Below, one piece after another: positions 46,929 to 59,056 of a stretch of DNA of 64,000 nt. The stretch is from NCBI GenBank assembly GCA_963804495.1, contig CAWDQN010000010.1:124001-188000 (forward strand). Reading direction: 5' to 3'. Source of the DNA: Rhodovastum sp963804495. GTDB lineage: Bacteria > Pseudomonadota > Alphaproteobacteria > Acetobacterales > Acetobacteraceae. The translations under genes were made by a program, and so were the position numbers. The notes beneath the pieces are model-generated. The model was not told where the DNA came from. It did no database searches and saw only the letters and a list, made by a program, of their open reading frames with translations. How positions within the stretch are numbered: position 1 is the first letter of the stretch; each line of letters begins with the position of its first letter.

Positions 46929-47631
46929 ATGGGCGAGACTCTCCTGTTGATGCCCGGCTTGCTCTGCGACGCCCGCCTCTGGCGTGACCAGGTCGCGGCA
47001 ATGGCCGGACGCGTGCGGCCGGTGCTGGCCGATCTCACCGCCGACGACAGCCTCGATGCCATGGCGCAGCGCGCGCTCGAACTCGGTGCCTGGCCGGTTC
47101 GCCTTGTGCGGCCTGTCGATGGGCGGCTACGCGGCGCTGGCGCTGATGCGGCTTGCCCCGCAGCGGGTCACGCGGCTGTGCCTGATGGACACCTCCGCCC
47201 GCCCCGACACACCGGAGCAGAGCCGCCGGCGCCGCGGTCTGATGGCACTGACGCAAGGCAACCGCTTCCGCGGCGTCACGCCGCGCCTGTTACCGCAGCT
47301 GCTGCATCCCCACCGCCTGTCCGACACCGCCCTTTGCGCCGACATCACCGCCATGGCCGACCGGGTGGGCCGGGACGCCTTCCTGCGCCAGCAGCGCGCC
47401 ATTCTGCAGCGGCCCGACAGCCGCCCCTTCCTGCCGCGCATCGGCGTGCCCACGCTGATCGCGGTCGGCAGCCACGACAGCCTGACCCCGCCGGACCTCG
47501 CCGAGGAGATGGCGGAGCGTATCCCCGGCGCGGCGCTGCGCGTCATTCCCGACACCGGCCACCTACCACCCATGGAAGCGCCGCAGGCGGCGACTGAATT
47601 GATGAGACAGTGGCTGGACAACGCGCTTTGA
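46929..47631 (+). pseudogene. Alpha/beta hydrolase with a one-base frameshift
   Basis: The first frame reads MGETLLLMPGLLCDARLWRD..LDAMAQRALEL. The nucleophile elbow FALCGLSMGGYAALALMRLAPQRV and the rest, including VGSHDSLTPPDLAEEMAERIPGA and DTGHLPPMEAP with the catalytic Asp and His, are in the +1 frame. Removing one G from CTCGGTGCC (47085-47086) gives ELVPGRFALCGLSMGGY. About 233 residues, no signal peptide. Substrate unknown. It diverges from the helicase gene. Confidence 0.8.
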
Positions 47632-47671
47632 TGCGATAATGCCGGTAAAGAACCGCTCAAGGAGCGTTGCG

Positions 47672-48061
47672 ATGACCGTGACCCGTTCTGCTCTGTTCCG
47701 TGCGACGCTGCTGGCTCTGGCCGGCGCGACGCTGCTGCCAGCCGCCGCCCGGGCGTATTGGCGCGGCGGGGTGTGGATCGGCGTTCCGGGGATCTATGTC
47801 GCGCCGCCGCTCTACGTCGCGCCGCCGCCGGTCTATGTGGCGCCGCCGGTCTACATGGCGCCGCCCTATGGGCCGGCACCGTATGCGGCGGCGCCCTATG
47901 CCCCGGGGCCGTCGTATAATGCGCCTCCTGGCGGGCCGGCGGGTCCTGCGCAGGCCTGCTATGCCGGCCCCTGGGTCTGTCCGCTCGACCGTCCCAGCGC
48001 CGCCGGGGCGTCCTGCGCCTGCGCCGCCAATGGGGGGCGCGTCTGGGGCCAGGCCAACTGA
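47672..48061 (+). CDS. Small secreted Pro/Tyr-rich protein with YVAPP repeats
   Basis: 129 residues from ATG 47672 with AAGGAG 7 bases upstream. The signal peptide ends near AAARA. The mature part has repeated YVAPP/YMAPP units, a Gly/Pro/Tyr stretch and a C-terminal Cys-rich segment CYAGPWVCPL..GASCACAANGG. Similar cell-envelope proteins are common in this bacterial group, function unknown. Its stop overlaps a CTG codon in the frame of the next gene. Confidence 0.75.
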   Translation: MTVTRSALFRATLLALAGATLLPAAARAYWRGGVWIGVPGIYVAPPLYVAPPPVYVAPPVYMAPPYGPAPYAAAPYAPGPSYNAPPGGPAGPAQACYAGPWVCPLDRPSAAGASCACAANGGRVWGQAN

Positions 48062-49822
48062 CAACGCCCTCGGCGGCCGAACCCGAGGGCGCGGCGCCCC
48101 TCGAGGACTACGCCCTGATCGGTGACTGTTCCACCGCCGCCCTGGTGTCGCGCAGCGGGGCGGTGGACTGGCTGTGCTGGCCCCGGTTCGACAGCGGCGC
48201 CTGTTTCGCCGCCCTGCTCGGCACGTCCGAGCATGGCACCTGGCGCATTTCTCCCGCGCAACCGGCCCCGCGTGTCCGCCGCAGCTACCGCGACGGCACG
48301 ATGGTGCTGGAGACACTGTTCTCCACGCCCGGGGGCGAAGTCGCCCTGATCGATTTCATGCCGGTGGGCGAAGCGGGGTCGCACCTCGTCCGTCTCGTGC
48401 AGGGACGGTCCGGCCGCGTCGACTTGCGCATGACGCTCATTCTCCGCTTCGACTACGGCGCCGCCGTGCCCTGGGTCACCCGCCTGCACGACGAGCCCGG
48501 TATCATGGCCGTCTCCGGGCCCGACATGACCGTGCTGCGCACCCCAGTCCCCCTGCAAGGCCAGGGGCTGACAACGGTTGCCGCTTTCACCGTCTCGGCC
48601 GGCGAGTTTCTTCCCTTCGTGCTTACCCACAGCGCCAGCCATCTCAGCCGCCCGCCCGGTTTCGACCCGCTCGCCGCGCTCGATCGAACGGAAGCTTTCT
48701 GGCGCGACTGGTCCACCCGCGGCACCTACCGCGGTCCCGACGTCGTGGCGGTCCAGCGCTCTCTGGTCACGCTGAAGGCGCTCACCTTCCGCCCCACCGG
48801 CGGCATCGTCGCCGCCCCGACCACCTCTCTGCCCGAGGCGCTCGGCGGTTCGCGCAACTGGGACTACCGCTACTGCTGGCTGCGCGACGCCACCCTGACA
48901 CTCCAGGCGCTGATGGGCGGCGGCTATTTCGACGAAGCGCAGGCCTGGCGCGACTGGCTGCGCCGCAGCGTCGCCGGCAGTCCCACCCAGTTGCAGATCA
49001 TGTACGGCCTCGCCGGCGAGCGGCGCCTGCTCGAGTGGGAGGCCGACTGGCTGCCGGGCTATCAGGGCGCCCGCCCGGTGCGCATCGGTAATGCCGCGCA
49101 CGGCCAGCTTCAGCTCGACGTGTTCGGCGAAATCGCCGACGCCATGTACCAGGCCCGCGCCGGCGGGCTGGCCGCCGGGCCGGAAAGCTGGGGACTGCAG
49201 CGCAAGCTCATCGCGCATCTCGCCAGTCTCTGGGAGCAGCCCGACGAGGGCATGTGGGAGACCCGTGGCGGCCGCCGCCACTTCACCCACTCCAAGGTCA
49301 TGGCCTGGGTCGCGCTCGACCGCACCGTCCGCAGCGCCGAACGGTTCGGCCTGGACGGCCCGCTCGACCGTTGGCGGGCGCTGCGGGCGGAGATGCATTC
49401 CAGCATCTGCGCCGGCGGCTTCGACGCCGGCCGCAACAGCTTCGTGCAGAGCTACGGCGCGCGTGCGCTGGATGCGTCGCTGCTGCTGATTCCCCTGGTG
49501 GGTTTCCTGCCATCCGATGACCCGCGCGTGCGCGGCACCCTCGCCGCCATCGAGCGCGAGTTGCTGGTGGATGGTTTTGTCCGCCGCTACGATACCGCCG
49601 ACGGCCAGGACGGATTGCCGCCGGGCGAGGGCGCGTTCCTCGCCTGCAGCTTCTGGCTGGCCGACAATTACGTCCGCCAGGGCCGCCGGGAGGAGGCGCG
49701 CGCGCTGTTCGACCGCCTGCTCGCGCTGCGCAACGATGTCGGTCTGCTGGCCGAGGAGTACGATCCGCTGGCGCGACGGCTGGTGGGCAATTTCCCGCAG
49801 GCGTTCAGCCATGTCGCCCTGG

Positions 49823-50161
49823 TCAATACCGCGCTTGCTCTGGCTGATGAGGGACGCGTGGCAAAGCACGGCCAGGGCTCTGCCCTGGACCCGCAAGGGG
49901 CCTCTCGTCCAGGGCAGAGCCCTGGCCTTGCTGCAGGCTCCGCCACAACCCGAGAACCAGCGGCGTCGCATGCACAGCCAGCGCCCGCCGCAGCAACGCC
50001 CCGGCCGCCGCCTCATCGCCGACCGCCAGCGCATGCATGGACGCCGCGGCCAGCGCCTGGCCTTCGCGTTCCATGCGCTGCGCCGACTGCAACTCGGCCC
50101 GGCAGCGGCGGCAGGTATCGGCGCCGTTCAGCGTGGCGCGACAGAGCGGACAGCGATCCAT
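49823..50161 (-). CDS. Small zinc-ribbon protein at the end of the chaperone operon
   Basis: 112 residues starting three bases after the hsp70 stop. MDRCPLCRATLNGADTCRRCRAEL has two CxxC pairs, a rubredoxin-like zinc ribbon. A helical segment follows (QRMEREGQALAAASMHALAVGDEAAAGALLRRALAVH). The last 35 residues (GQGSALDERPLAGPGQSPG) are encoded by the palindromic repeat and by DNA antisense to the GH15 gene, so the native end is lost. Likely function: helper of the Hsp70 system; inferred from position only. Confidence 0.65.
   Translation of the reverse strand: MDRCPLCRATLNGADTCRRCRAELQSAQRMEREGQALAAASMHALAVGDEAAAGALLRRALAVHATPLVLGLWRSLQQGQGSALDERPLAGPGQSPGRALPRVPHQPEQARY
49871..49930. repeat. 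Dispersed palindromic repeat element, copy B
   Basis: CCAGGGCTCTGCCCTGG, then ACCCGCAAGGGGCCTCTCG, then CCAGGGCAGAGCCCTGG: two inverted copies of the core around the spacer. It lies inside the 3' ends of two convergent genes (GH15 and zinc ribbon) and encodes the tail of both. Confidence 0.92.
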
Positions 50162-50164
50162 CGG

Positions 50165-51900
<1,736 letters not shown>

Positions 51901-51904
<4 letters not shown>

Positions 51905-52575
51905 GGTGTGTCTCCTTTGCCGGTATCGGCCTTGCTGACAATGACGTCCGCCGTCCGCAACACCTGGTCGTTCCAGAGGAAGCCGGAACGGACTTCCTCG
52001 ATCACCACGCCCGCGGCCACCGAAGCGTCCGCCGATGTGCCGACGACGCGCGCGAGCCGCGGGTCGAACGGCCTTCCGGCCAGTTTCGCGGCAACCACCC
52101 CCCGGTCGAGCAGAACCTGCTCGAGACGACGCACTGTCATGCGCAAGCCCTCCTGCCACGCCGCCCCGTCCGGCCGGCTGCGGCGCAGCAGACGTTCCTG
52201 CCAGCTTGGCCGCGCCGCGGCTGACAGCGCCAACGCGGCGAGCAGACGGTCACGCAGATCGATGACATCGAGCAGCAGCGGCCGCAACGCGGCCTGCGCC
52301 TGATCGCGGGTCTCGGCGCGGGCCCGGTCGAGTTCGCGTTGCAGTGTCGCCTGGCCGGCCTGCAACGCCTCGAACACGCCACGGAACTGATCGAGCGCCT
52401 CTTTCACCAGACGCGATTCGGTGCGCACCTCGGTGCGCAGCCCGGCGATTTCGACAAACACGGAATAAAGATCTGCGGCCTCCGCCATCTCGTCGGGCGG
52501 CTCCGGCGCGTCCTCCACCGTGTCCAGATAGGCGCTGAACTGGCTCAGCAGCGCCTGCTTGCTACGATCGTCCAC
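51901..52575 (-). CDS. GrpE-like nucleotide exchange factor of the dedicated Hsp70
   Basis: 224 residues from GTG 52575, chosen because GGAGAGG lies 6 bases upstream; ATG 52602 gives nine more residues but a 41-base overlap. A long helix (LRTEVRTESRLVKEALDQFRGVFE) is followed by the GrpE-type beta end (GVVAAKLAGRPFDPRLARVVGT.., GVVIEEVRSGFLWNDQVLRTADVIVSK). Divergent from standard GrpE, consistent with a private partner. It overlaps the J-protein gene and the hsp70 gene. Confidence 0.85.
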
Positions 52576-52918
52576 CTGTGTCCTCTCCGGGCCGGCGCTC
52601 ATCGCTGGCGGCCAGCATGATGCCCTCGGCGAGCAGCGCCGCCACTGCCTGCTTCGTCGCCCGCGACGATCCGGGCGGAGAGGCCGATTGCAGGGCGGCG
52701 AGGTTCAACCGCGCCAGGGCGGCGGCGTTGGTATGCAGCAGCGTCATCTCCAGCCGCTTGCGCTCGTCGCTGAGCGCCTCATAGGCGGCACGGTAGGCGC
52801 GGAAGCGCTCCGGCGCGCGGTCGGGCGGGAATTCGCGCACCAGGGCGAGGTAGCGGCGCCGGATTTCGGCATCGGTGGCATCCTCATTGACGCCAAGAAT
52901 TGTGAACGGATCGGCCAT
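52562..52918 (-). CDS. Short J-domain protein lacking the HPD motif
   Basis: 118 residues. MADPFTILGVNEDATDAEIRRRYLALVREFPPDRAPERFRAYRAAYEALSDE is a J-domain. The canonical HPD between helices II and III reads PPD here, and the His is missing. The tail is Ala/Leu-rich without zinc-finger or client-binding domains. J-like proteins with altered HPD may bind Hsp70 without stimulating it, or work with unusual Hsp70s. The start overlaps the TPR gene stop (ATGA). Confidence 0.85.
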   Translation of the reverse strand: MADPFTILGVNEDATDAEIRRRYLALVREFPPDRAPERFRAYRAAYEALSDERKRLEMTLLHTNAAALARLNLAALQSASPPGSSRATKQAVAALLAEGIMLAASDERRPGEDTGGRS

Positions 52919-55437
52919 CAGAACGGGCTCCGGCGGCCAGCGCGACTCTGGCCCGGCCGGCTGCCATCCATTGCCGCCGCCACCATCGCCTCGCACAGTT
53001 TCTGCAGCAACGGCTCCGGCAGCCCGGTTCCGGCCGGCGCGGCGCGAAGCTCCTCGACCAGTGCCGCGACCGCGCCTTGCCGGCCGAACGCGTCCACCAG
53101 ACCCCGCACGTTGTGCGTCTCCCCTTTGGGCATGCCTTTCATCATCGCCTCGAACATCGCCTGCATCAGCTCGGCATCCAGGCTTTCCGGGAAGTCATCC
53201 GGCAGATCATCGTCAAACGCCGGCCGGCGGCGTCGCCGGCCGGCGGTGGCGTTGCCGCTCCCGTTCAGGAATTGTTCGATTCGGTTGGCCGCCCGGTAGT
53301 CTTGCCCCCGGCCCGCCGCGTTGGCCATTTCGATCAGTTCGTCCGTCTCGGAGATGTACAACCGGTCCGGATTGCCCAAGCTGCGGGCAACGATCTGATG
53401 GAACCGCCAGAGCGGGTTGGCGGGTTCACGCTGGCGGGCCAGACGCGCGAACTCCTCCAGCACATCGAACGCATCGAAACGCACCAGCGTCTCGGCCAGC
53501 GCCTCGAATTCGGCGGGCGGCCACTCGATGGCGGCGGCCTGACACAGCCACGCCCGCATCCCCGCCAGCAGCCCCGAGATTGCCCGCTTGGCCTCGCCGG
53601 CCTCCGGCTGGCTCAACGCCGAAACCACCGCCATGACCGCTTCGCGGGTCGCCGGCGTCTTGCGCGCGTCCGCCAGTTCGCGGCGGATCAGCGCGGCTTG
53701 GGCGCCGGTGAGTTTCGTCAGATCGGCCTCCAGGGCGGCCCGGAACCATCCGGCAACCCCGCCGCCGGCCAGCGCCACCCCCTCGCGCAGCCGGGCCTCG
53801 GCCTGTTCGCCCTGGCCGCTCCGCAACTCGACCAGACCGTGGGCGATGCGCAGCAGCGCGCTGGGGGCGTCCGCCCGCTCCCATTCGGCCGCCGCCGACA
53901 GCTCCTTCACGGCCAGGTCGGCACGCTTGGCGCGCAGTTGCTTGCGGGCATGCGCCACCTGCAGCTCGATCATCTGCCGGCGCACCGTGGGGTTGATCGG
54001 ATCGATCTTCAGCAGCCGGTGGGCAAATCCGGCGGCTTTTTTGTAGGCCTTGCGCGCCACGGCCAATTCGGTGGCGGCGAGCAGCACGGCGGTGTTTTCC
54101 GGGAAACGCTGGGCAGCTTCCTCGGCCAGCCGGTGCCAGTCCTTGAGCCGCGAGTCCTCGCGATAATGCCGGATCAGATCGAGCACGCCGGGGACGTACT
54201 CCGGATCAGCCTCGCAACTGCGCTGCAGATAGAAAATCTCCGCATCGTTGAAAAAATCGTGAGCATCGCCCTCGATTTCCCGGTGTTTTCCCGCCAAGCC
54301 GGCAAGGTGGCGGTAGATCACGCCGCGCGACAGGCCGGCCTGGCGGTCGCCGGTGGGCAGCGAATCGGCGGCTGCCTGCCAGGAGAGTTCCACCTTGCGC
54401 CAGTCGCCGCGCGCTTCCGCGGCGAGGGCCTGGATGCGATGACGTTCCAGGGGGGCGAGAGCACCAAAAGTCTTTTCGAACTGCGCCATGCGGTCCGGGA
54501 TCTGCGGCAGCAGGTTCAGGCAGGCGCTGCGGACCTCGGCCCGTGGCAGGTCCTGCTGTTTCAGCAGCAAGGCGAATATCGCGGCGGGGCCGCCGCGCGC
54601 GGCTTCGGATGAGCGGGCCAGGAAATCCGCCCCGGCGGCCGGCAGGCCGCGCGTCTGGGCGACAAAGGTTTTCTGCGCCGGCGTCAGCCGGTTCCAGCTA
54701 TCGGCATCCAGGCCGCGCCCGCCGGGCAGCGCTGCCTCCACCGCCTGGCGAAAGGGGAAGAACGGCGAGGCCGGCGCGATCGCCTCCAGCAGCCGCCGCG
54801 ACCGGTCGGCGTCCGGCGGCTCGGAGGTGAGGCTTTTGAGCAGCAGGCGCACCGGCCGGAAGGCGGACCGAAGCGAGATCCGGGCCAGCTGCCGGTCCAG
54901 TTCCTCCGCCGATGCGCCATTGACCCAGGCGGCCAGCGCGTCGCGCGACGCCGCCGCCAGTTCGAGCCAGCGCGTCCGTTCGGATGCGGCGGCGCCGGCG
55001 GTACCCGGTCGCTGGGGCACCGCCACCAGCAGGGCTGCGCTCAGCTCCTCTATGGCGGCCTGCTCGCCGGCCGCCAATCCGGTGTCATGGCCGATGTAGA
55101 TCAGGGAATGCAGCGCCGCCTTCTGCTGCTGCCCGTCGCGGATCAGGCACCGCAGGTACAACAAGGGGTCGCGCAAGCTTCCATCTGGAGAGAGCGTGTT
55201 CTCGAGGACCATCGCGGCCTCTTTGAACATGGATTTCGCCGCCAGGGAGCTGGCACGGCCGCGGTAGGCATCGGCGAGCGCGGCTTTCCATTCCGGACGC
55301 GGGTCTTGCCGGACCGCCAGTTTGAACAGCTCGACCGCCTCCTTGAACCGTCCCAGTTGCAGCGCTTCGGTGGCGCGCGCGGCCAGGGTGCCGATCGGCG
55401 CGGAGGGCGACGGTCCGCGTCGCTGGGGCTTCTTCAC
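52918..55437 (-). CDS. Large TPR-like protein heading the Hsp70 operon
   Basis: 839 residues from GTG 55437 (GAGGACC 7 bases upstream). A Lys/Arg/Pro-rich N-terminus is followed by helical repeats throughout: ATEALQLGRFKEAVELFKLAVRQDP, ARKAYKKAAGFAHRLLKIDPIN, LRAKRADLAVKELSAAAEWERA. The C-terminal 100 residues (DLPDDFPESLDAELMQAMFEAMMKGMP) are acidic and Met-rich. No signal peptide or membrane segment. It may gather clients or act as the target scaffold of the Hsp70 system. No named family recognised. Confidence 0.75.
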   Translation of the reverse strand: MKKPQRRGPSPSAPIGTLAARATEALQLGRFKEAVELFKLAVRQDPRPEWKAALADAYRGRASSLAAKSMFKEAAMVLENTLSPDGSLRDPLLYLRCLIRDGQQQKAALHSLIYIGHDTGLAAGEQAAIEELSAALLVAVPQRPGTAGAAASERTRWLELAAASRDALAAWVNGASAEELDRQLARISLRSAFRPVRLLLKSLTSEPPDADRSRRLLEAIAPASPFFPFRQAVEAALPGGRGLDADSWNRLTPAQKTFVAQTRGLPAAGADFLARSSEAARGGPAAIFALLLKQQDLPRAEVRSACLNLLPQIPDRMAQFEKTFGALAPLERHRIQALAAEARGDWRKVELSWQAAADSLPTGDRQAGLSRGVIYRHLAGLAGKHREIEGDAHDFFNDAEIFYLQRSCEADPEYVPGVLDLIRHYREDSRLKDWHRLAEEAAQRFPENTAVLLAATELAVARKAYKKAAGFAHRLLKIDPINPTVRRQMIELQVAHARKQLRAKRADLAVKELSAAAEWERADAPSALLRIAHGLVELRSGQGEQAEARLREGVALAGGGVAGWFRAALEADLTKLTGAQAALIRRELADARKTPATREAVMAVVSALSQPEAGEAKRAISGLLAGMRAWLCQAAAIEWPPAEFEALAETLVRFDAFDVLEEFARLARQREPANPLWRFHQIVARSLGNPDRLYISETDELIEMANAAGRGQDYRAANRIEQFLNGSGNATAGRRRRRPAFDDDLPDDFPESLDAELMQAMFEAMMKGMPKGETHNVRGLVDAFGRQGAVAALVEELRAAPAGTGLPEPLLQKLCEAMVAAAMDGSRPGQSRAGRRSPF

Positions 55438-55840
55438 AGGCTGGTCCTCGTCTCGCGTGCCAACGGCAGCAGCGGTGGCGTTGGTCGTTGGTCAACGCCG
55501 CGCCGTGTTTGGCGGCGTCAAATCTCAGGCTCGGCTGGGTCGTCGCCGTCTGTGTCTGCACTGCGCGCGGGTGGTAATCTAGCCGCTCGGCCCGGCAGAA
55601 CGAATCGGCTGGCGCGATCTTAGCCGTGCCGGGCCACCAATACGAGCCGTGGCCGCCAGGCGTGGGTCGTATCCGGGGGATAATGGCCGGCCAGATGGTG
55701 CGAGCCGCGGGGTTCGCCAGCGCCCGCTTTACCTTCGTCCGGCCCGCAAAGCCAGGGGTTGCAAGGGCCTCTCGTCCGTCGCGCCAAAGGCGCGCGGCGC
55801 GACGGAGGGGGCCAGGGGCCGAGGCCTGGCCTTCATTCCT
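55438..55840. other. Intergenic stretch with a diverged palindromic repeat
   Basis: No gene supported. From about 55750 to 55840 it holds GC-rich inverted repeats (CAAGGGCCTCTCG, CGTCGCGCC..GGCGCGACG, CCAGGGGCCGAGGCCTGG). These resemble the dispersed element but are diverged. It can form a large stem between the divergently placed chaperone operon start and the acyl-CoA synthetase end. Confidence 0.6.
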
Positions 55841-57352
55841 TTATCCGGTCGCGCCGCCGAACTGTGCCCGCAGCACGCGTTTCAGCAACTTCCCGGTCGG
55901 GCTTTTCGGCAGGCTTTCGACAACCTCCACCCGGCTCGGCACCTTGTAGGCGGCGATATGGGCGCGGCAATAGGCGATGATATCCGCCGGTTCCAACGCG
56001 CAGCCCGGCCGCAGCACCGCGGCCACCGCCACCTGCTCGCCCCGCTCGGGATGCGGCAGGCCGAAAACCGCCACTTCCTCGATGCCGTCGAGCTTGTAAA
56101 GGTAGTGCTCGACCTCGGCCGGCCAGACCTTGAAGCCCGACACGTTCACCATGTCCTTCACCCGGTCGACGATGTACACATACCCCTGTCCGTCCATGCG
56201 GCCGATGTCACCGGTATGCAGCCAGCCACCCCGCAGCGCGCGGGCGGTGTCGTCCGGGCGGTTCCAGTAGCCCTTCATGATGTTGTCGCCGCGGATGACG
56301 ATCTCGCCCAGCGCGTCGGGCGGCAGCTCGGCGTCGGACTCGTCGAAGATGCGCACCTCGATGCCGGGCATGGCGCGGCCGACCGAGCCGAACCGGTGTT
56401 CATGCAAATCGTTGTAGCAGGCGACCGGCGAGCTTTCGGTCAGCCCATAGCCCTCGAACACGCGCCGGCCGAACCGTTCGGTCCATCGCCGTGAAATCTC
56501 CTCCGGCATGGTCGCCGCCGCCGACATTTCGTAGCGCAGGGATGACAGATCGTAAGCCGACAGGTCGGCCGCGAGCAGTCCGATGTAGATGGCCGGCACG
56601 CCGAAGAAATGGGTGATTTTCTCAGCGCCGATGTCGGCAAGCACGGTCTCGGCGGCGTAGCGGCGGAACAGCACGATCGTGGCGCCGGCCAGCAGCCCGG
56701 CGTTCATGATGTAGTTCTGGCCGTAGACATGGAACAACGGCAGGAACGCGGCGATGCGGTCGTGCGGCCGCATGTCGGATGCCGCCGCCGCCAGCGCCAC
56801 ATTCGTGCTGATGTTGCGCTGCGTCAGCACGATGCCCTTCGGAAATCCGGTGGTGCCGGATGAATAGAGCAGGGCGGCATCATCGTCCGCGGCGCGGTCG
56901 GCCGATGGAAAAAAACTGCCGCCCCCGGCGGTCAGGCGTTCGAGCGGAACCCAGGGCGCCGGTGCGGCGCCGTCATCGACCACCACGCGCAGGCGCAGGG
57001 TGGCGGACGTCGCCGGCACGAAGTCGATGAGTTCGGCGGTGGTGAACACGGCGGACGCGCCGGAGTCATCCAGCAGGTACTGCACTTCCTCGGCGCGGAA
57101 GATGGCGTTGATGGTGACCACCACGGCGCCGAGTTTCTGCACCGCATAGTAAACCGTGGCGAAATCGGGAATGTTGGGCAGATACAGCGCCACTCGCTCG
57201 CCCGCGCAGATACCGTGCCGGGCGAGCGCATCGGCGAGCCGGCTGGCGTCGCGGTTCAGCGCGCCGTACGTGGTGTTCTGCCCCTCGAAACGGATGGCGA
57301 CCCGGTCAGGGTCGCGCGCGGCATGCCGCTCCAGATTCGCTGCGAGATTCAT
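55841..57352 (-). CDS. Acyl-CoA synthetase/AMP-dependent ligase
   Basis: 503 residues from ATG 57352 with GGGAGG 8 bases upstream. Adenylation motifs: YSSGTTGFPKGIVLTQRN (P-loop), FEGYGLTESSP, GWLHTGDIGRMDGQGYVYIVDRVKD and the C-terminal Lys in SPTGKLLKRVL. Most like long/medium-chain fatty acid-CoA ligases or malonyl/aryl-CoA ligases; substrate unknown. It stands 76 bases downstream of the binding-protein gene on the same strand. Confidence 0.92.
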   Translation of the reverse strand: MNLAANLERHAARDPDRVAIRFEGQNTTYGALNRDASRLADALARHGICAGERVALYLPNIPDFATVYYAVQKLGAVVVTINAIFRAEEVQYLLDDSGASAVFTTAELIDFVPATSATLRLRVVVDDGAAPAPWVPLERLTAGGGSFFPSADRAADDDAALLYSSGTTGFPKGIVLTQRNISTNVALAAAASDMRPHDRIAAFLPLFHVYGQNYIMNAGLLAGATIVLFRRYAAETVLADIGAEKITHFFGVPAIYIGLLAADLSAYDLSSLRYEMSAAATMPEEISRRWTERFGRRVFEGYGLTESSPVACYNDLHEHRFGSVGRAMPGIEVRIFDESDAELPPDALGEIVIRGDNIMKGYWNRPDDTARALRGGWLHTGDIGRMDGQGYVYIVDRVKDMVNVSGFKVWPAEVEHYLYKLDGIEEVAVFGLPHPERGEQVAVAAVLRPGCALEPADIIAYCRAHIAAYKVPSRVEVVESLPKSPTGKLLKRVLRAQFGGATG

Positions 57353-57428
57353 TTGGACGCCTCCCATATTTGGGCGACATCTCAGCATCCCGGCGCGGTC
57401 GTTGCAAAGGGAAGCTTTCTGCCCCCCG

Positions 57429-59000
57429 CTATTTCACCCGCACCCAGCGCATCGGAAAGGTGTTGTCGGCGGGCTGGGTCAACTCGATGTTGTCGTGCGC
57501 CGCCCAGGTGATGCGCTGCTGGTGCAGCGGAATAAAACCCACCTCGTCCTGCACGATGCGCGCGACCTCGTCGATCATCGCCTGCCGCTTCGCCGCATCG
57601 AGTTCGGTGCCGATCAGTGGCTCCAGCGCGTCCACCCGCGCATTGGAATAGCCGCCGGAGTTGATGATGCCGATGCCCGGCCGGCCGCGGCTGGCCAGTA
57701 CGGAGCGGATGACGTTGTGGGCGTCGTAGGTGCTCGGCGTCCAGCCGAGCAGGTAGAAACTGGTCTTGTAGTTCGGGTAGGCGATGTCGGAGAAGAAACG
57801 CACCTTGGTGCGGGCGAACACGTCTACCCTGATGTTGATACGCGCCAGCATCGGCGCGATGGCGGTGCAGATCGATTCATCGGCGATATAGCGGTCGTTC
57901 GGGCAGTCCAGGGTCACCTGGAACCCGTCCGGATAGCCGGCCTCGGCCAGCAGCGCCTTGGCACGGGCGATATCGACCGCTGGGCGCTTGTCCTGCGCCG
58001 CGTCATAGCCGTTCACGCCCGGCCCCCACATCAGCCAGGTCGGCCGCCCCTGGCCGCGCATGACCCGGCTGGCGATCGCCGGCTCGTCGATGGCCAGCGC
58101 CACGGCCTGGCGCACCCGCACGTCCTTGAACGGGTTCTTCCCCTTCACGTTGGAAAACAGCAACTCATCGCGCGCCTGGTCCATGCCCAGGTAGATCGTG
58201 CGCAGTTCCGGCCCCTGGATGACGCGGATGCCCGGCGCGCGGCCGATCTTGTCGATGTCCTGCGGCGGCACCGAGTAGATCATGTCGATCTCGCCCGACA
58301 GCAGGGCGGCCACCCGGGTCGCGGCCGAGCCGATGATGCTGAACTCCACCCGGTCGAGATTGTGCTCGGGCTTGTCCCACCAGCCTGGATTTTTCTCCAG
58401 CACGTTGCGCCGGTCGGGCTCGCGCAGGGCGAGCCGGAACGGACCGGTGCCCATGGCATTGCGGTGGGCGTAATTCTCGCTGGTGCCGATGATCGCCACC
58501 TCGGCGGCGTTGTTCTTCTCCATCCACGCTTTCGGCAGGATCGCCCAGTTGGCGAACTCGGCGGGCAGGATCGGGTCGGGCGCCTTGGTCTCGAAATCGA
58601 CGGTGAGGTCGTCGACCTTGCGCGCCTCTTTCACCGAACTGACGGTCGCGGAGAGCGACGAGGTCTTGCCGGTGACGCGCTGGAAGCTGAACACCACGTC
58701 ATCGGCGGTGAACGGCGTGCCGTCCTGCCATGTCACCCCGGGGCGCAGATGGAACCGCCAGACGGTGGGGGAGGTCTGTTCCCATTTGACCGCCAGCGCC
58801 GGTTCGGTGGCAAGCTTCTTGTCCCGCCGTACCAGCGGTTCGTAAATATTGGCGAGGAACGAGTTTTGCACCGTCTCGTCGAAGGTGTACGGGTCCATGG
58901 CCCGCACGTCGCCGTCATTCGCCCATTTGAAGACGGCGGCCCTGGCGGGGGCCGCGGTGCAGGCGACGGCGAGGCTCATCAGAAGCCAACGGAACAACAT
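57429..59000 (-). CDS. ABC transporter periplasmic solute-binding protein, peptide/nickel type (family 5)
   Basis: 523 residues. Signal peptide MLFRWLLMSLAVACTAAPARA. Family motifs: VRAMDPYTFDETVQNSFLANIYEPLV, LRPGVTWQDGTPFTADDVVFSF, NAMGTGPFRL, NPFKDVRVRQAVALAID and AKALLAEAGYPDGF. No permease or ATPase gene is adjacent, so it is an orphan or works with a distant transporter. Ligand not predictable. Confidence 0.9.
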   Translation of the reverse strand: MLFRWLLMSLAVACTAAPARAAVFKWANDGDVRAMDPYTFDETVQNSFLANIYEPLVRRDKKLATEPALAVKWEQTSPTVWRFHLRPGVTWQDGTPFTADDVVFSFQRVTGKTSSLSATVSSVKEARKVDDLTVDFETKAPDPILPAEFANWAILPKAWMEKNNAAEVAIIGTSENYAHRNAMGTGPFRLALREPDRRNVLEKNPGWWDKPEHNLDRVEFSIIGSAATRVAALLSGEIDMIYSVPPQDIDKIGRAPGIRVIQGPELRTIYLGMDQARDELLFSNVKGKNPFKDVRVRQAVALAIDEPAIASRVMRGQGRPTWLMWGPGVNGYDAAQDKRPAVDIARAKALLAEAGYPDGFQVTLDCPNDRYIADESICTAIAPMLARINIRVDVFARTKVRFFSDIAYPNYKTSFYLLGWTPSTYDAHNVIRSVLASRGRPGIGIINSGGYSNARVDALEPLIGTELDAAKRQAMIDEVARIVQDEVGFIPLHQQRITWAAHDNIELTQPADNTFPMRWVRVK

Positions 59001-59056
59001 GGTAAACCCTCCCGGAACGTGGCCGGGAGCATAGCAAGGTGCCTGTGGTGCACAAG

